Assembly (NCBI GenBank): GCA_032209605.1
Contig: JASFXZ010000013.1
Coordinates: forward strand, 7,277,401-7,341,400
Length of the DNA stretch: 64,000 nucleotides
Direction of reading: 5' to 3'
Source: Mactromeris polynyma
Lineage: Eukaryota > Mollusca > Bivalvia > Venerida > Mactridae
Part shown: piece by piece, positions 12,023 through 24,251 of the stretch
Layout: every line of letters begins with the position of its first letter
Position numbering within the stretch: position 1 is the first letter of the stretch
Program-made: the position numbers and the translations under genes
The notes under the pieces: model-generated
What the model saw: the letters and a program-made list of their open reading frames with translations, nothing else
Databases searched by the model: none
Told to the model about the DNA's origin: nothing

Positions 12023-12180
12023 ACAACACAACCTCTCTTGAGTGGACCTCTCTTGAGCAACGACCTCTCTTCAATAGCAGTATACTTTCACAATCAAGTT
12101 AACCTCTTTAAAGTAGCAACCTCTCTTCAACAGCCCAAGTGTACCTCTCTCAAGGGGTGTTGCACTAAGAGGTCGCCCGG
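12023..12180. mobile_element. Fragment of the TTGTTGCTC MITE family
   Basis: Contains repeated 'cctctcttgag', 'gagcaacgacctctctt' and 'gcaacctctcttcaaca' motifs, the same sub-terminal motifs as at 14,640, 31,163, 31,806 and 41,787-42,034. Ends are unclear because the motif is already locally repeated. Confidence 0.55.
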
Positions 12181-12354
12181 GAGGGTTAAATCATCTCAAA
12201 TGAGAAATGAAAAACGCAAGATATTTAATTATGTTTAAAGAGATTGTAACATATTTATGATTGGTCTCAACAGTTTGTCACTTCATTACGATAGTATCTG
12301 CTCAAAAAGATAAAACAAGTCATAAACTATTTCGAACATACTCATATTCCGTTT
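12181..12354. other. Short unassigned spacer
   Basis: Nothing recognised. Confidence 0.5.
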
Positions 12355-13690
12355 GTCACAGGGTAACACGGTAATGGGACACAATAATCACAGGGTAATC
12401 CTGTCATTGGACGCCATAGTCACCGGGAAACACGGTAATTGGAAACCATAGTCACCGGGTAACACGGTAATTGGACGCCATAGTCACCTGGTAACACGGT
12501 AATGGGATATCATAGTCACCGGGTAACACGGATATTGGATATCATAGTCACCGGGTAACATGGTTATTGAACACTATAGTCATCGGGTAACACAGTCATG
12601 GGATACCATAGTCACCAGGTAACACGGTAATGGGATACCGTAGACACCGGGTAACACGGTATTTGGACGCCGTAGTCACCGGGTAACATGGTTATTGAAC
12701 AATATAGTCATCGGGTAACACGGTAATGGGATACCATAGTCACCGGGAAACACGGTAATGGGAAACTATAGTCTTCGGGTAACACGGTAATGGGATACCA
12801 TAGTCATCCGGTAACACGGTAATGAGATACCATAGTCATCCGGTAACACGGTAATGGGATACCATAGTCAACGGGTAACACGGTAATGAGATACCATAGT
12901 CACCAGGTAACACGGTAATGAGATACCATAGTCATCGGGTAACACGGTAATGAGATACCTTAGTCATCGGGTAACACGGTAATGAGATACCATAGTCATC
13001 GGGTAACACGGTAATGAGATACCTTAGTCATCGGGTAACACGGTAATGAGATACCATAGTCATCGGGTAACACGGTAATGAGATACCTTAGTCATCGGGT
13101 AACACGGTAATGAGATACCATAGTCATCCGGTAACACGGTAATGAGATACATTAGTCATCGGGTAACACGGTAATGAGATACCATAGTCATCGGATTACA
13201 CGGTAATGGGATACCATAGTCAACGGGTAACACGGTAATGAGATACCATAGTCATCGGGTAACACGGTAATGAGATACCATAGTCACCGGGTAACATGGT
13301 AATGGGATACCATAGTCATCGGATAACACGGTAATTGGATACCATTGTCACCGGGTAACACGGTAATGGGATACCATAGTCATCGGGTAACACGGTAATT
13401 GGATACAATAGTCACCGGGTAACACAGATATTGGATACCATAGTCATCGGGTAACACGCTAATTGGATACAATAGTCACCGGGTAACACAGATATTGGAT
13501 ACCATAGTTACCAGGTAACACGGTAATTGGATACAATAGTCACCGGGTAACACGTTCATTGGATACAATAGTCACCGGGTAACACAGATATAAGATACTA
13601 TAGTCACCGGGTAACACGGTAATGGGACACCATAGTCACTGGGCAAAACGGTTATTGGATACCATAGTCACCGGGTAAGATGGTTACTGA
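12355..13690. repeat. 32-bp minisatellite, about 41 copies
   Basis: Unit contains 'gggtaacacggtaatgag' and 'ataccatagtcatc'. Copies at both edges are diverged ('ggacgccatagtc', 'acagatattgg') while the centre (about 12,800-13,270) is homogeneous. Within 12,940-13,160 'accttag' and 'accatag' copies alternate, giving a local 64-bp dimer. Confidence 0.95.
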
Positions 13691-14140
13691 ATGTTTTGTG
13701 TTAGAAGTATTATTTTAATGTTATACAATGTCTTTTTCAAGACTATTAACCTTTATAATACCTTTACAGGACTTTATAATTCATACTTATTCTATGTTAA
13801 CATTTGATTTCGCACACAAGCAAGTAAAATCTTCTTGCAAGCAGATGTTGAACATTTAATTAACTATTGCGGTGAGTCGTGATAAATAGAGTCTGGTACA
13901 AGTTCGAATATTTTTTGCGAATAATTTTAAATCCATGTTTAGATTCCATAGCAACATAAAGAGTTTATATTACTGTGTGTTTAGGATAATTAATACACAA
14001 CACATGGTGATGCAATAACAGTGGTAACACACGGTTTCCTGTGCAGGTGGTGTTTAATTTAGTACATAATAGAATTCTTAATTAACGATCAAATGTATGT
14101 GTACACAAGAACAGAAATATATTCATTCAACTCATGCGTA
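13691..14140. other. Unassigned AT-rich interval
   Basis: No feature recognised. Confidence 0.5.
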
Positions 14141-14269
14141 CAGTGAAACCTCGACATTACGACCACCCTGTATGAAGAAAGTCATTCTTAGTTTATCGAG
14201 TTTAGATATGGAGGAAATATTGACAAGGTGTTCGTTATTTCGAGGTGGTCGTTAAGTGAGGTTTTACCG
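14141..14269. mobile_element. GACCACC MITE, short copy
   Basis: 129 bp with inverted ends 'cagtgaaacctcgacatta' and 'gtgaggttttaccg' flanked by TA. Sub-terminal 'gaccacc' / 'ggtggtcg' motifs. Confidence 0.8.
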
Positions 14270-14576
14270 TATATTTATATTTCATCAAAGATGAACACCG
14301 TACTACGGATATATGAACCAGGGATTGGAAACAGGCTTATATCGTTGAGACGATAACAAGAAATAATTTACCCACATTCCTTAGCGCGTGGATTTAATCT
14401 GGGAAGAAAAATCGCAGCTCGCGAGAGTTCAAACAAATCTATATAGACATAGTTGGAAGTTTCCAATCCATGGTAAATATGTCCGTGGCTGTACTCAACA
14501 ACAAACAATCGCACCAGTTAATGTAAAATATGATACACAGCGACCTTACCAAAACAAAACACTTTGTGAGACGCAT

Positions 14577-14760
14577 ATTTAGTGGTTGTTGCTCAATAGA
14601 GGAAAAAATAATTGCGTATTCTTACTACAAGGCAAACAATGATAATATTGTTGAAGAGAGGTTGTGTCTAAGAGCGGGTCGCTTTAAGGAGATGTGAACT
14701 GCGTTTACTGAATAAATGTTCAATAGATGGCCGCTCTAGAGAGGTTGTACCTTACAATAA
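14577..14760. mobile_element. Fragment of the TTGTTGCTC MITE family
   Basis: Contains 'gttgttgctcaatagagg', 'gttgaagagaggttgtg' and 'ggccgctctagagaggttg', matching the family at 12,023, 31,163, 31,806, 41,787 and the array at 51,781. Confidence 0.6.
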
Positions 14761-15940
14761 AAACAGTCAATAAAATATTTGTAGTAATTACCCTATATCT
14801 TCTGGTGGGTTCGATTTCCAACTAAGTTGTATTTGATATAACTTAATGTTCGTCAGATATTCCACATTAAATACACATAAATCAATCAAGAGAAGAAATT
14901 ATACTTAATTTGTTTGTCATTTTCATCAAGAAAATACACAGATATAATTTATATTTAGCAATGAAATTGATAAAGTGAATTACATTGATTATATTACTTA
15001 ACCGACAATATCTACAGTTCCTTGGCTCGGCTGATAGGTACATTTAAAATGATAAAGGGGACGTAAGGCCCTGGCTCCTGACCCTGGGAACCGGAAGTTG
15101 ATTTCCCCTTTAGGCGAGTTTGACTGGCATATTTCGCTATTCCTGAATAAGACGTCAGTATTTTACATCGATTGTGAAACAAGTTGGCTATTCATATTCT
15201 AATCACTCTCGGTCTACTAACCGGTACCGTGGCCACTGTCTTCGGAAATGTACGGTATTTACGGGATTTAATGCAGACTTTTTCGCCGTAGCTGTATAAT
15301 ATTGATTTTGACCTACAATTTAGACCAATCAAATATTGTATAAGAAGCGCATTGTTTAAACATGCAACAAATTAGACGATTTGATTGGTTTATATTTTAA
15401 GCGGAGAGGCACCAAACGGGGTGTCTCGAAAAGATAAAACACTTTCCCGTAGCGTACCCCTGTGGCGAAATTAGAGCTCCCTAATAGGGCGATTCTTTAG
15501 ACATAATTCTATCTACGCCGTTCATCTTTTTTAAAAGATATTACAAACAATGGTATGTGTTTAGAAAACGTGTTTATTTGTAATGAAATTATACTTATAT
15601 AACATACCGATGTAGCCTGTACGGGTATCTGAGCATTGAAGTTTCCTGTTGTTGTAATAGTTCACCCTGTAATGCTGCACTTTCTCCAATCTTTCGATAA
15701 ATGTACCATTCGATTTTTGTCGGTTTTCTTGAATGTTTGAAGATAATGTAAAATGTTGACTACAATCATATGACTGTAGGAAACTTCAATGATGTGGCAC
15801 TCTTACTGGCTTCATCACTAATTTCAATAAAAGTAAACTAGGTTTCTTATCACAGTCAGGTGTTTGTTGATAAATATCTACACTAAATGCTGTACTTTTG
15901 TTTAGATGGTGAGTACTCGTGTTTAATACAGTGATTGTGA
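14761..15940. other. Unassigned interval
   Basis: No exon-like or RNA-like sequence found. Confidence 0.5.
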
Positions 15941-16020
15941 AGCTGACGGCGCAACCACGCTCAAGACAAGATTTGAACTCACGACCTTCGAATCAGGAGA
16001 AAAGCGCTCGTTGAACACTA
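15941..16020 (-). mobile_element. tRNA-like remnant
   Basis: The minus strand reads 'cgagcgcttttctcctgat' then 'ggtcgtgagttcaaatc', resembling the anticodon arm and B box of a tRNA. Stems are imperfect, so it is more likely a SINE head or pseudogene than a working tRNA. Confidence 0.35.
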
Positions 16021-16046
16021 TACATCGTCTACAAACAAGACTGACT

Positions 16047-16180
16047 ATTGAGGTGTTGAGGTGTTGAGGTGTTGAGGTGTTGAGGTGTTGAGGTGTTGAG
16101 GTGTTGAGGGGTTGAGGGGTTGAGGTGTTGAGGTGTTGAGGTGTTGAGGTGTTGAGGTGTTGAGGTGTTGAGGTGTTGAG
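16047..16180. repeat. 8-bp tandem repeat, about 17 copies
   Basis: Unit 'gaggtgtt' with two 'gaggggtt' variants side by side in the middle. Confidence 0.95.
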
Positions 16181-17179
16181 ACCCCGGGTAACGCATCAAA
16201 ATTATAAGACGCTTATTCCCCAAATATTCACATGCCTTCATACACTTGATCCACGGTCTTCGATATATAAAACTCACGCTCTATCTTCAAACACAACATA
16301 CGAATAATATCCTAATTTGAATTGCAAGCTTTTGATTGAACCCAAGAATTTCCCTGAGGTTAAGTTAAACGAACGATTCTAGAAGGAATAGTACTCAAAG
16401 TTTCGTATTAAAAGATATTACACTCGATCGAAAGTTACTACAAGATGTCAGTCCTTATCTCGACAATTCTCGCTCTTTATTACACGAGAACGTGATTATT
16501 TTGCACGCAACTACAAACAGTAAACAAATAAATATATGGCCCAACCACTTAACCGCAATAAATAGACAATCATTGATTCCTGTGGTAATTGGAAATTCAT
16601 GACAGACAAGATCATTAAAAAATATGATAATTCTCAGAGTATCACACTATTCATAAGTCTATTCTACTTGGTTATGGCTAATTAATGTTTCGGGTTGTTC
16701 AACTCGTATATTTGAACAAAGGTACATTCGAGCTTTCACGACAGAAACAAACAGAAGTTAAAAGATTACTCGATTTCTCGGTTAAGTGTTTCGAGTTTAA
16801 AAACATTTGGAGAGTGGCAGGGGTAAACTATATCAGAAGTCTTATTCTAAAATAGTCTTCAAGCCTTTTAAATAACAGTTGTCTTTTTAAAAGATATATT
16901 ACGGTTTATAATTGAAATTACACGCACGTGGTTTAACAGCAAATCAACGAAAAATCTGCACCAGTGGTGTGTTGATACCTTTAAAGTAATAGTATGGTCT
17001 TTTTTTCTTAACAAACATTAAAATAATATTACATATAGCTAGACCGTCAATAAACCTGCATTATCAAAGAATACACTAATAATGCATTCCTCTGTATTTG
17101 TAGAGAAGTTTGTATTATCTTTAAGTTAAAAAATCTATTTTTAACAAGCAGACATTTTAACGTTTTGTCCGTGCGTAAC
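16181..17179. other. Unassigned AT-rich interval
   Basis: Nothing recognised. Confidence 0.5.
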
Positions 17180-17340
17180 ATGATAACATAAGATATATGT
17201 TGAATCGCTGTTACATCGCAATTATTCGTATCAAAGATGTCGTAGCCAATGTAGCAACAATACTGGATGAAGTCAATTCCAATTATGAATATTTACGTAC
17301 AGATGAACCATATATATCTTTTAATACTTGTCTACTAGTT
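17180..17340. repeat. Dispersed repeat R1, copy 2
   Basis: Collinear with 100-220. This copy keeps a 67-residue frame (17,197-17,400, +) containing ATILDEVNSNYEYLRTDEPY. The homologous frame at 100-220 is interrupted, so this is at best a remnant. Confidence 0.5.
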
Positions 17341-18211
17341 CAAACGAAAATATTTCATATTAAGGGAGACATTTTAACCAGACAGCGTCGGGTATTTTAG
17401 AAACACAGAGTAGTGGCTGAATATTTCTTGTGTTAGGTGCAATTTGTTGCACGATATCGGTCGATCGTCTTCAGTTAAATATGCAGACTGTTATCTAAAG
17501 ATGATATACTTGTTTTTTTTATCAAAAATGTTGAATAAAATAGTACTTAAATGGAAAATATACACTTTTAAACAATGCTTTGTGGAAGAATTTGCTATGG
17601 ATAAAGTCTTTTGACTTCAACAAACTTTAAAGTCCACAATTTTAAACAAATGGTCACCGTAAATTAGCACACAAACGATCAATATTGACCGCTATATAAA
17701 CAAACTAATATTTCGTGCCCATGTAAACAAAGAGCAGGTAATGGTTTATTCCTATATTTAACGTTCTGAGTACTATTTTCGGATATAAATTATTCACAGT
17801 TCTTTATCTTATCAAACAATATGTAATAAGATTTAGGTTAAAAATAATATCGATTTTGTTTAAATGCCAGGTGATTCACTTCAAAAATGAGTTTAAACAC
17901 AACTCTATAATTATTGTTTTTTTACCGAGAATTTAGAATATCATTTTGATTATTATACATATTGAATATAAAAGTTATTTATTAGTATAATATTATGATA
18001 ATATAATATTGAAATAATCATAATCATAATTAGAATACTATATAACATTGGCATACTAATATGTTCTATTTCATCACAAAAGACTGTAATATTATGACGT
18101 CTGCGGTCCATGAAGGGTGTTTATCAAAGCTCATTGAAATTTTTTCTCAAGAAACTTTATATTGATTTATTGCCTTCTCCTTTGAACAGGTGATATGTGG
18201 TTCTGTATATA
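17341..18211. other. Unassigned interval with one inverted repeat block
   Basis: At about 17,706-17,735 it carries the inverted form of the 'tttgtttacatgggcacg' block seen beside the 27-bp array. The rest is AT-rich with no call. Confidence 0.45.
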
Positions 18212-18561
18212 CAGTCTGACCTCGTTTATTCGACAACCTTCTATCCGAATACTTGGTGTCATCCGAAATAAATATCAGGTCCCGATGTGTCTTCTTATGC
18301 ACGTCGAATTGAAATGGGCTAATCGTAACCATGTATTATTCGAAATAAACTCGGTATCATCCGACATTAATATCAGGTTCCGATGTATCTTATTTATGAA
18401 AGTCGAATTAATATGGGCTAATCTTAACCATGTATAATTCGAACTATCAGGTCCCGATGGTTCTTCTTACGCTCTTCGAATTGAAATGGGCTATTCGAAA
18501 CCATGTACTATTCAAAGTAATATTTCTGAACTGATGAATTCGAATGAACGAGGTTCAACTG
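18212..18561. mobile_element. pogo/Tigger-like MITE with tripled interior
   Basis: Ends 'cagtctgacctcgtttattc' and 'gaacgaggttcaactg', flanked by TA. 350 bp, against 110-184 bp for relatives. The interior block ('ggtcccgatgt' to 'gaaatgggctaatc' to 'ccatgta') occurs three times. The terminal CAG/CTG with TA duplications is typical of the pogo/Tigger branch of Tc1/mariner; no transposase is present. Confidence 0.85.
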
Positions 18562-19689
18562 TACATGAATGAATGAGCATCGGTACTCAACACTAGACTT
18601 TTATAGCGATATTGTTTTACGGAATCCATTAAAAACAAACTGTTTATGTGTATTATATTGATAAGCTTGTTATATTTATTTTACGTTTAACATTCCCCCC
18701 CCCCTAACTAACCGACTTCTACAGTCCAGCATGATCCAGTGTTTCACACAAGCCAGGCATCTGGGTTCTCTTGATTCGCTCCTGAATTATTGAGATTTAT
18801 ATTCTTAGATAATTCAACCTTTCAAACCTCACAATTTATCAATATTTTTTTTTAAGAAAACGTTAAGATCTTACCTCATAAAGCTGTCCGAATTTTACTG
18901 CTTTTCAATTTTATTGTTATGAAATTCCACACAAGAAACAAAAATGTCATTTTTTTATTTTACTTTTGTAGAAATATATCCGAAGGGAAATTCAGCGACT
19001 GTATATCATAAGTAATTATATCGGCGCTATGTCATCTAGGATTATTTATTAAATTTAAAAGTCACTGATTTGACCAATTAATGTCTCTTGTTTGACAGAT
19101 TCAACATTATTATGTATTTAACCTATTTTCAGCATCCATTTCAATTATACTTTTTGTTGTTTTCTTTTTGAAACATTCTAGACTCTGTCTGAAGTTTGTT
19201 CCAGAAAATTTCGCGAAATTCATTCCAAATTTAATTAGAAAACATTACTTTTTTTTCGAGTTTCACCCAAATGATCGTCGCAGAAGCCAGAATGGGAATC
19301 AACCTTTTGTCATGCCACGATAGGGTTGTCTCTCGATTTGATGAATTACCCGCCTTGTGAGGCTGGTGATTGTTTGAGAATGCATGCACTGAAGCAATGT
19401 CCGTGATATACATCTGTAAAATTCTATCGCCGACATTAAATCGCAAATGATTGACATCTTATTACACCGAGAATATATACAATAAAAGTTATCAGTAGCA
19501 ACCTCTATCTGAACAAAAACTGTATCTAGAAACATCTAGTTATTAGCTTATAATTTATACCCGCAAGATGATTAGGTTAGCGTGATAAAAGTTATATTAT
19601 ACTGGTCTCCTATCATAACGCAGTTTAGTGCCGCATGTTTGTCTTGTGTTTAGTTCTTGTGCGTTTTAATGGCCTTAGCGTCATTTTCC
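18562..19689. other. Unassigned interval with a poly-C run
   Basis: A poly-C run lies near 18,694. Two overlapping minus-strand frames of 71-78 residues (19,231-19,535) show no domain. Confidence 0.45.
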
Positions 19690-21597
19690 AACAGTTATAC
19701 TGGAATACAACATCAACCAGCATTAACTTGCTCTTCCACAAGCAACTGACAACATTTATACTGGAATACAACATCAACCAGCATTAACTTGCTCTTCCAC
19801 AAGCAACTGACAACATTTATACTGGAATACAACATCAACCAGCATTAACTTGCTCTTCCACAAGTAACTGACAACATTTATACTGGAATACAACATCAAC
19901 CAGCATTAACTTGCTCTTCCACAAGCAACTGACAACAGTTATACTGGAATACAACATCAACCAGTTATACTGGAATACAACATCAACCAGCAATAACTTG
20001 CTCTTCCACAAGCAGCTGACAACAGTTATACTGGAATACAACATCAACCAGCATTAACTTGCTCTTCCACAAGCAACTGACAACATTTATACTGGAATAC
20101 AACATCAACCAGCATTAACTTGCTCTTCCACAAGCAGCTGACAACAGTTATACTGGAATACAACATCAACCAGCATTAACTTGCTCTTCCACAAGCAACT
20201 GACAACATTTATACTGGAATACAACATCAACCAGCATTAACTTGCTCTTCCACAAGTAACTGACAACATTTATACTGGAATACAACATCAACCAGCATTA
20301 ACTTGCTCTTCCACAAGCAACTGACAACAGTTATACTGGAATACAACATCAACCAGTTATACTGGAATACAACATCAACCAGCAATAACTGGCTCTTCCA
20401 CAAGCAGCTGACAACAGTTATACTGGAATACAACATCAATCAGCATTAACTTGCTCTTCCACAAGCAACTGACAACATTTATACTGGAATACAACATCAA
20501 CCAGCATTAACTTGCTCTTCCACAAGCAGCTGACAACAGTTATACTGGAATACAACATCAACCAGCATTAACTTGCTCTTCCACAAGCAACTGACAACAT
20601 TTATACTGGAATACAACATCAACCAGCATTAACTTGCTCTTCCACAAGCAGCTGACAACAGTTATACTGGAATATAACATCAACCAGCATTAACTGGCTC
20701 TTCCGCAAGCAACTGACAACAGTTATACTGGAATACAACATCAACCAGCATTAACTTGCTCTTCCACAAGCAGCTGACAACAGTTATACTGGAATACAAC
20801 ATCAACCAGTTATACTGGAATACAACATCAACCAGCATTAACTGGCTCTTCCACAAGCAACTGACAACATTTATACTGGAATACAACATCAACCAGCATT
20901 AACTTGCTCTTCCACAAGCAACTGACAACAGTTATACTGGAATACAACATCAACCAGCATTAACTTGCTCTTCCACAAGCAGCTGACAACAGTTATACTG
21001 GAATACAACATCAACCAGTTATACTGGAATACAACATCAACCAGCATTAACTTGCTCTTCCACAAGCAACTGACAACAGTTATACTGGAATACAACATCA
21101 ACCAGTTATACTGGAATACAACATCAACCAGTTATACTGGAATACAACATCAACCAGCATTAACTTGCTTTTCCACAAGCAACTGACAACAGTTATACTG
21201 GAATACAACATCAACCAGCATTAACTTGCTCTTCCACAAGCAACTGACAACATTTATACTGGAATACAACATCAACCAGCATTAACTTGCTCTTCCACAA
21301 GCAACTGACAACATTTATACTGGAATACAACATCAACCAGCATTAACTTGCTCTTCCACAAGCAACTGACAACATTTATACTGGAATACAACATCAACCA
21401 GCATTAACTTGCTGTTCCACAAGCAACTGACAACAGTTATACTGGAATACAACATCAACCAGCATTAACTTGCTGTTCCACAAGCAACTGACAACAGTTA
21501 TACTGGAATACAACATCAACCAGCATTAACTTGCTGTTCCACAAGCAACTGACAACAGTTATACTGGAATACAACATCAACCAGCATTAACATGCTC
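19690..21597. repeat. 61-bp minisatellite with 26-bp half units
   Basis: Basic unit 61 bp: a 26-bp part ('ttatactggaatacaacatc' plus 'aaccag') and a 35-bp part ('cattaacttgctcttccac' plus 'aagcaactgacaacag'). At several points the 26-bp part is doubled or tripled (19,950; 20,345; 20,800; 21,010; 21,095). A higher-order period of 392 bp (six 61-bp units plus one 26-bp unit) is seen: the rare 'caagtaactg' variant sits at 19,861 and 20,253. The right end runs directly into a SINE. Confidence 0.95.
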
Positions 21598-21768
21598 TTA
21601 CCCGGTGACACACAAGCAACTGACAAGTTCTCCACATGAATCAGAGGTGGAAGTCGAATTAACGTAGCGAAATTTCACCGAAGGACAAGATCTGTCCCGC
21701 CCGGTAATCCAACCTGAACCTACCGTGTGACAGCCCAGTGCTCTACCAGCTGAGCTAACCCGGTGCAA
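21598..21768 (-). mobile_element. tRNA-derived SINE, family B, joined to the 61-bp array
   Basis: The minus strand opens with a tRNA-like head: 'gggttagctcagctggtaga' A box, anticodon-loop-like 'ctgtcac', and a diverged B box. The body follows with 'ctctgattcatgtgg' and 'cttgtcagttgcttgtg', as in the copies at 38,613 and 51,172. The element stops being SINE-like near 21,600, where the array begins. Confidence 0.8.
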
Positions 21769-22004
21769 TGTCAGATCTCCTTTAAATAGATATTTATTGA
21801 TATAAACCATAGAGATTATTATTATTTTCGGTTAGGCATGTGCAACGGTAAGTTCTGTCTCTTTACAAGCCATCCATTCCGCTATTTTAACTTCTCAAAT
21901 GAAGCTATATTGCTGTTTAGACAGTTTACCTGAAATGGATGCGTCCTTCGCGCGGGAATCCCGCTATCGTTGGGGACAATGCAGTTTAATTGTAGCCTGG
22001 ATTA
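21769..22004. other. Short unassigned spacer
   Basis: Nothing recognised. Confidence 0.5.
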
Positions 22005-22165
22005 GTTAACCTTTCGATAAAGGGTACGTTACCTTACCGAAATGCACTGAATGTCGGTGAGTTTACCAAAATGCATTTGAATCTGGAGTGACCAGCAATC
22101 GTAACATCTCGGCATTTGTTTCCTTCGGCACAACAAATCTTAACATTTAAATTGCGCCGACCATC
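22005..22165 (-). repeat. Dispersed repeat R2, copy 1
   Basis: Contains 'gttaccttaccgaaatgca', 'gtgaccagcaatcgtaac', 'atctcggcattt' and 'attgcgccgaccat'. The same blocks, inverted, occur at 56,180-56,400 and in part at 39,995-40,075 and 55,655-55,750. Confidence 0.7.
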
Positions 22166-22291
22166 AGTTTTCAAGAGATTTCTTGTTTGTTTTCATGCGC
22201 AGAAAACATTATTTATCGAACTAAATAAATGGTCGGATAATTCTATTTGTAAAGTATGCGTGGTTTAGAAAAAATCGCATAAGAATACTAC

Positions 22292-22731
22292 GAGTATTAG
22301 AATGTCAGTGGAGTCAGTATTAGAATGTCAGTGGAGTCAGTATTAGAATGTCAGTGGAGTCAGTATTAGAATGTTAGTGGTGTCAGTATTAGAATGTCAG
22401 TGGAGTCAGTATTAGAATGTTAGTGGAGTCAGTATTAGAATGTCAGTGGAGTCAGTATTAGAATGTCAATGGAGTCAGTATTAGAATGTCAGTGGAGTCA
22501 GTATTAGAATGTCAGTGGCGTCAGCATTAGAATGTCAGTGGAGTCAGTATTAGAATGTCAATGGAGTCAGTATTAGAATGTCAATGGAGTCAGTATTAGA
22601 ATGTCAGTGGAGTCAGTATTAGAATGTCAGTGGAGTCAGTATTAGAATGTCAATGGAGTCAGTATTAGAATGTCAGTGGAGTCAGTATTAGAATGTCAGT
22701 GGAGTCATTATTAGAATATCAGTGGAGTCAG
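22292..22731. repeat. 23-bp minisatellite, about 19 copies
   Basis: Unit 'ttagaatgtcagtggagtca' plus 'gta', with few variants ('gtcaatgg', 'gttagtgg'). Confidence 0.95.
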
Positions 22732-23482
22732 TTTTATTTTATGAAAGCTGCAAAGAGCTAATCAGTGTGATATATTTGAGTTTCTCGATTGAAAGATTCT
22801 GTGAATTCAAAGTTCTTGTTGCTTAGATATTTCGCTTCTAAAGTTTCATAATATTTATCAGATAAGCCGTCATAACATAATATTAAAGTTATGTGTAATT
22901 ATCTGCCTATCATAAACTTTCACACTGTAGAAAAATCAGGTACATAAATCTTATATTTTATTTGATGCGCAAATAACAAGCCCCCTAGTTATCTTAAAAC
23001 AATTTCGAGTTATAAAGAATATTAATTGTGATTATAAAGTCTAACCGAAGCCATATATTTATATAATAGCTTTGTGGCATGTTTGAGAAACAGTTTGGTC
23101 TGTGAAGTCGATAAAATATAACGCGAAACGCGTATCTGTTGTTTAATGCTGTTTTTAGATAGCACGTGTCTTCATTAGTGAGGTACCTAATTGACCGGAT
23201 AAGTCTCTGGTTTTATCTGGAATAGAACAACTGCACGTGATAATCGCGGCACGAGATTTATGTATGTGTGTGTATTTGTAAGGAGAAATCATTAAATGAC
23301 CGATATTTTTTCTGAATTGATTCAATTAACGATGAAAATATAAAACATTTCATGATGAAACATTAACTACGTAAAAACAACAATATTTGGTGGTTGTAAA
23401 TAAACTTGAAAACAATTACCAGTGCTATATTTAGACAACGGTTTCATAAACTTCTAAAATTGACCTATTTTCAAGGTAAATA
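22732..23482. other. Unassigned AT-rich interval
   Basis: Nothing recognised. Confidence 0.5.
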
Positions 23483-23826
23483 CAGTAAAACCTAGCTTTA
23501 AGGTCCAGGGGTTCCTCTAGGTCTCAAGGGTCATTTTGATAATATTCCCCTGGATTTTACTATAGTATCCTAAGTTAGCTATAATTTATAGAAAAATTGA
23601 CCTTTCAGCCAGAATCCTGAGGGTCAAAATGTGGCTTTTAGGAAGTTCCAGGGGTCAAAGGGTCAACTTCAGGGTCAAATGGAGCCCCTGAGGCCACATT
23701 AAAATTACCACCCCATTAATAAGACCATTTCATGGACCAGTTTTTAGATTCTTCCATATTTTGACTATATTATCAGACTGTCTCTGCAATCAGACCGACT
23801 TTCTTCATATAACCGAGGTTTCGCTA
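23483..23826. mobile_element. Larger GACCACC-type MITE
   Basis: Begins 'tacagtaaaacctagcttta' and ends 'ataaccgaggtttcgctata'. Inside there are 'taataagaccat' and repeated 'gggtcaa' motifs. 344 bp. The ends are imperfect inverted repeats of the same type as the smaller GACCACC elements. Confidence 0.65.
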
Positions 23827-23949
23827 TATTTTCTTTCTTGTATAATGAAAAATACAACCATTGATATTAGTGTTTGTTTGTCTAAATCTAGATAACCTAC
23901 AATTCTTTTGACTCGCTATATGTATTTAGATGACCAAAATTGTCGAGGC

Positions 23950-24251
23950 ATCGTTCGTTCGTTCGTTCGTTCGTTCGTTCGTTCGTTCGTTCGTTCGTTC
24001 GTTCGTTCGTTCGTTCGTTCGTTCGTTCGTTCGTTCGTTCGTTCGTTCGTTCGTTCGTTCGTTCGTTCGTTCGTTCGTTCGTTCGTTCGTTCGTTCGTTC
24101 GTTCGTTCGTTCGTTCGTTCGTTCGTTCGTTCGTTCGTTCGTTCGTTCGTTCGTTCGTTCGTTCGTTCGTTCGTTCGTTCGTTCGTTCGTTCGTTCGTTC
24201 GTTCGTTCGTTCGTTCGTTCGTTCGTTCGTTCGTTCGTTCGTTCGTTCGTT
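23950..24251. repeat. (TTCG)n microsatellite, about 75 uninterrupted copies
   Basis: About 302 bp of perfect tetranucleotide repeat. It is open in all three forward frames, reading SFVR, RSFV and so on, which accounts for the long frames there. Confidence 0.97.

Noticed and set aside
21690..21768. A minus-strand tRNA-Asp gene
   Set aside because: It carries the A box and a GTC-like loop, but the T arm is diverged and the sequence continues as a family-B SINE.
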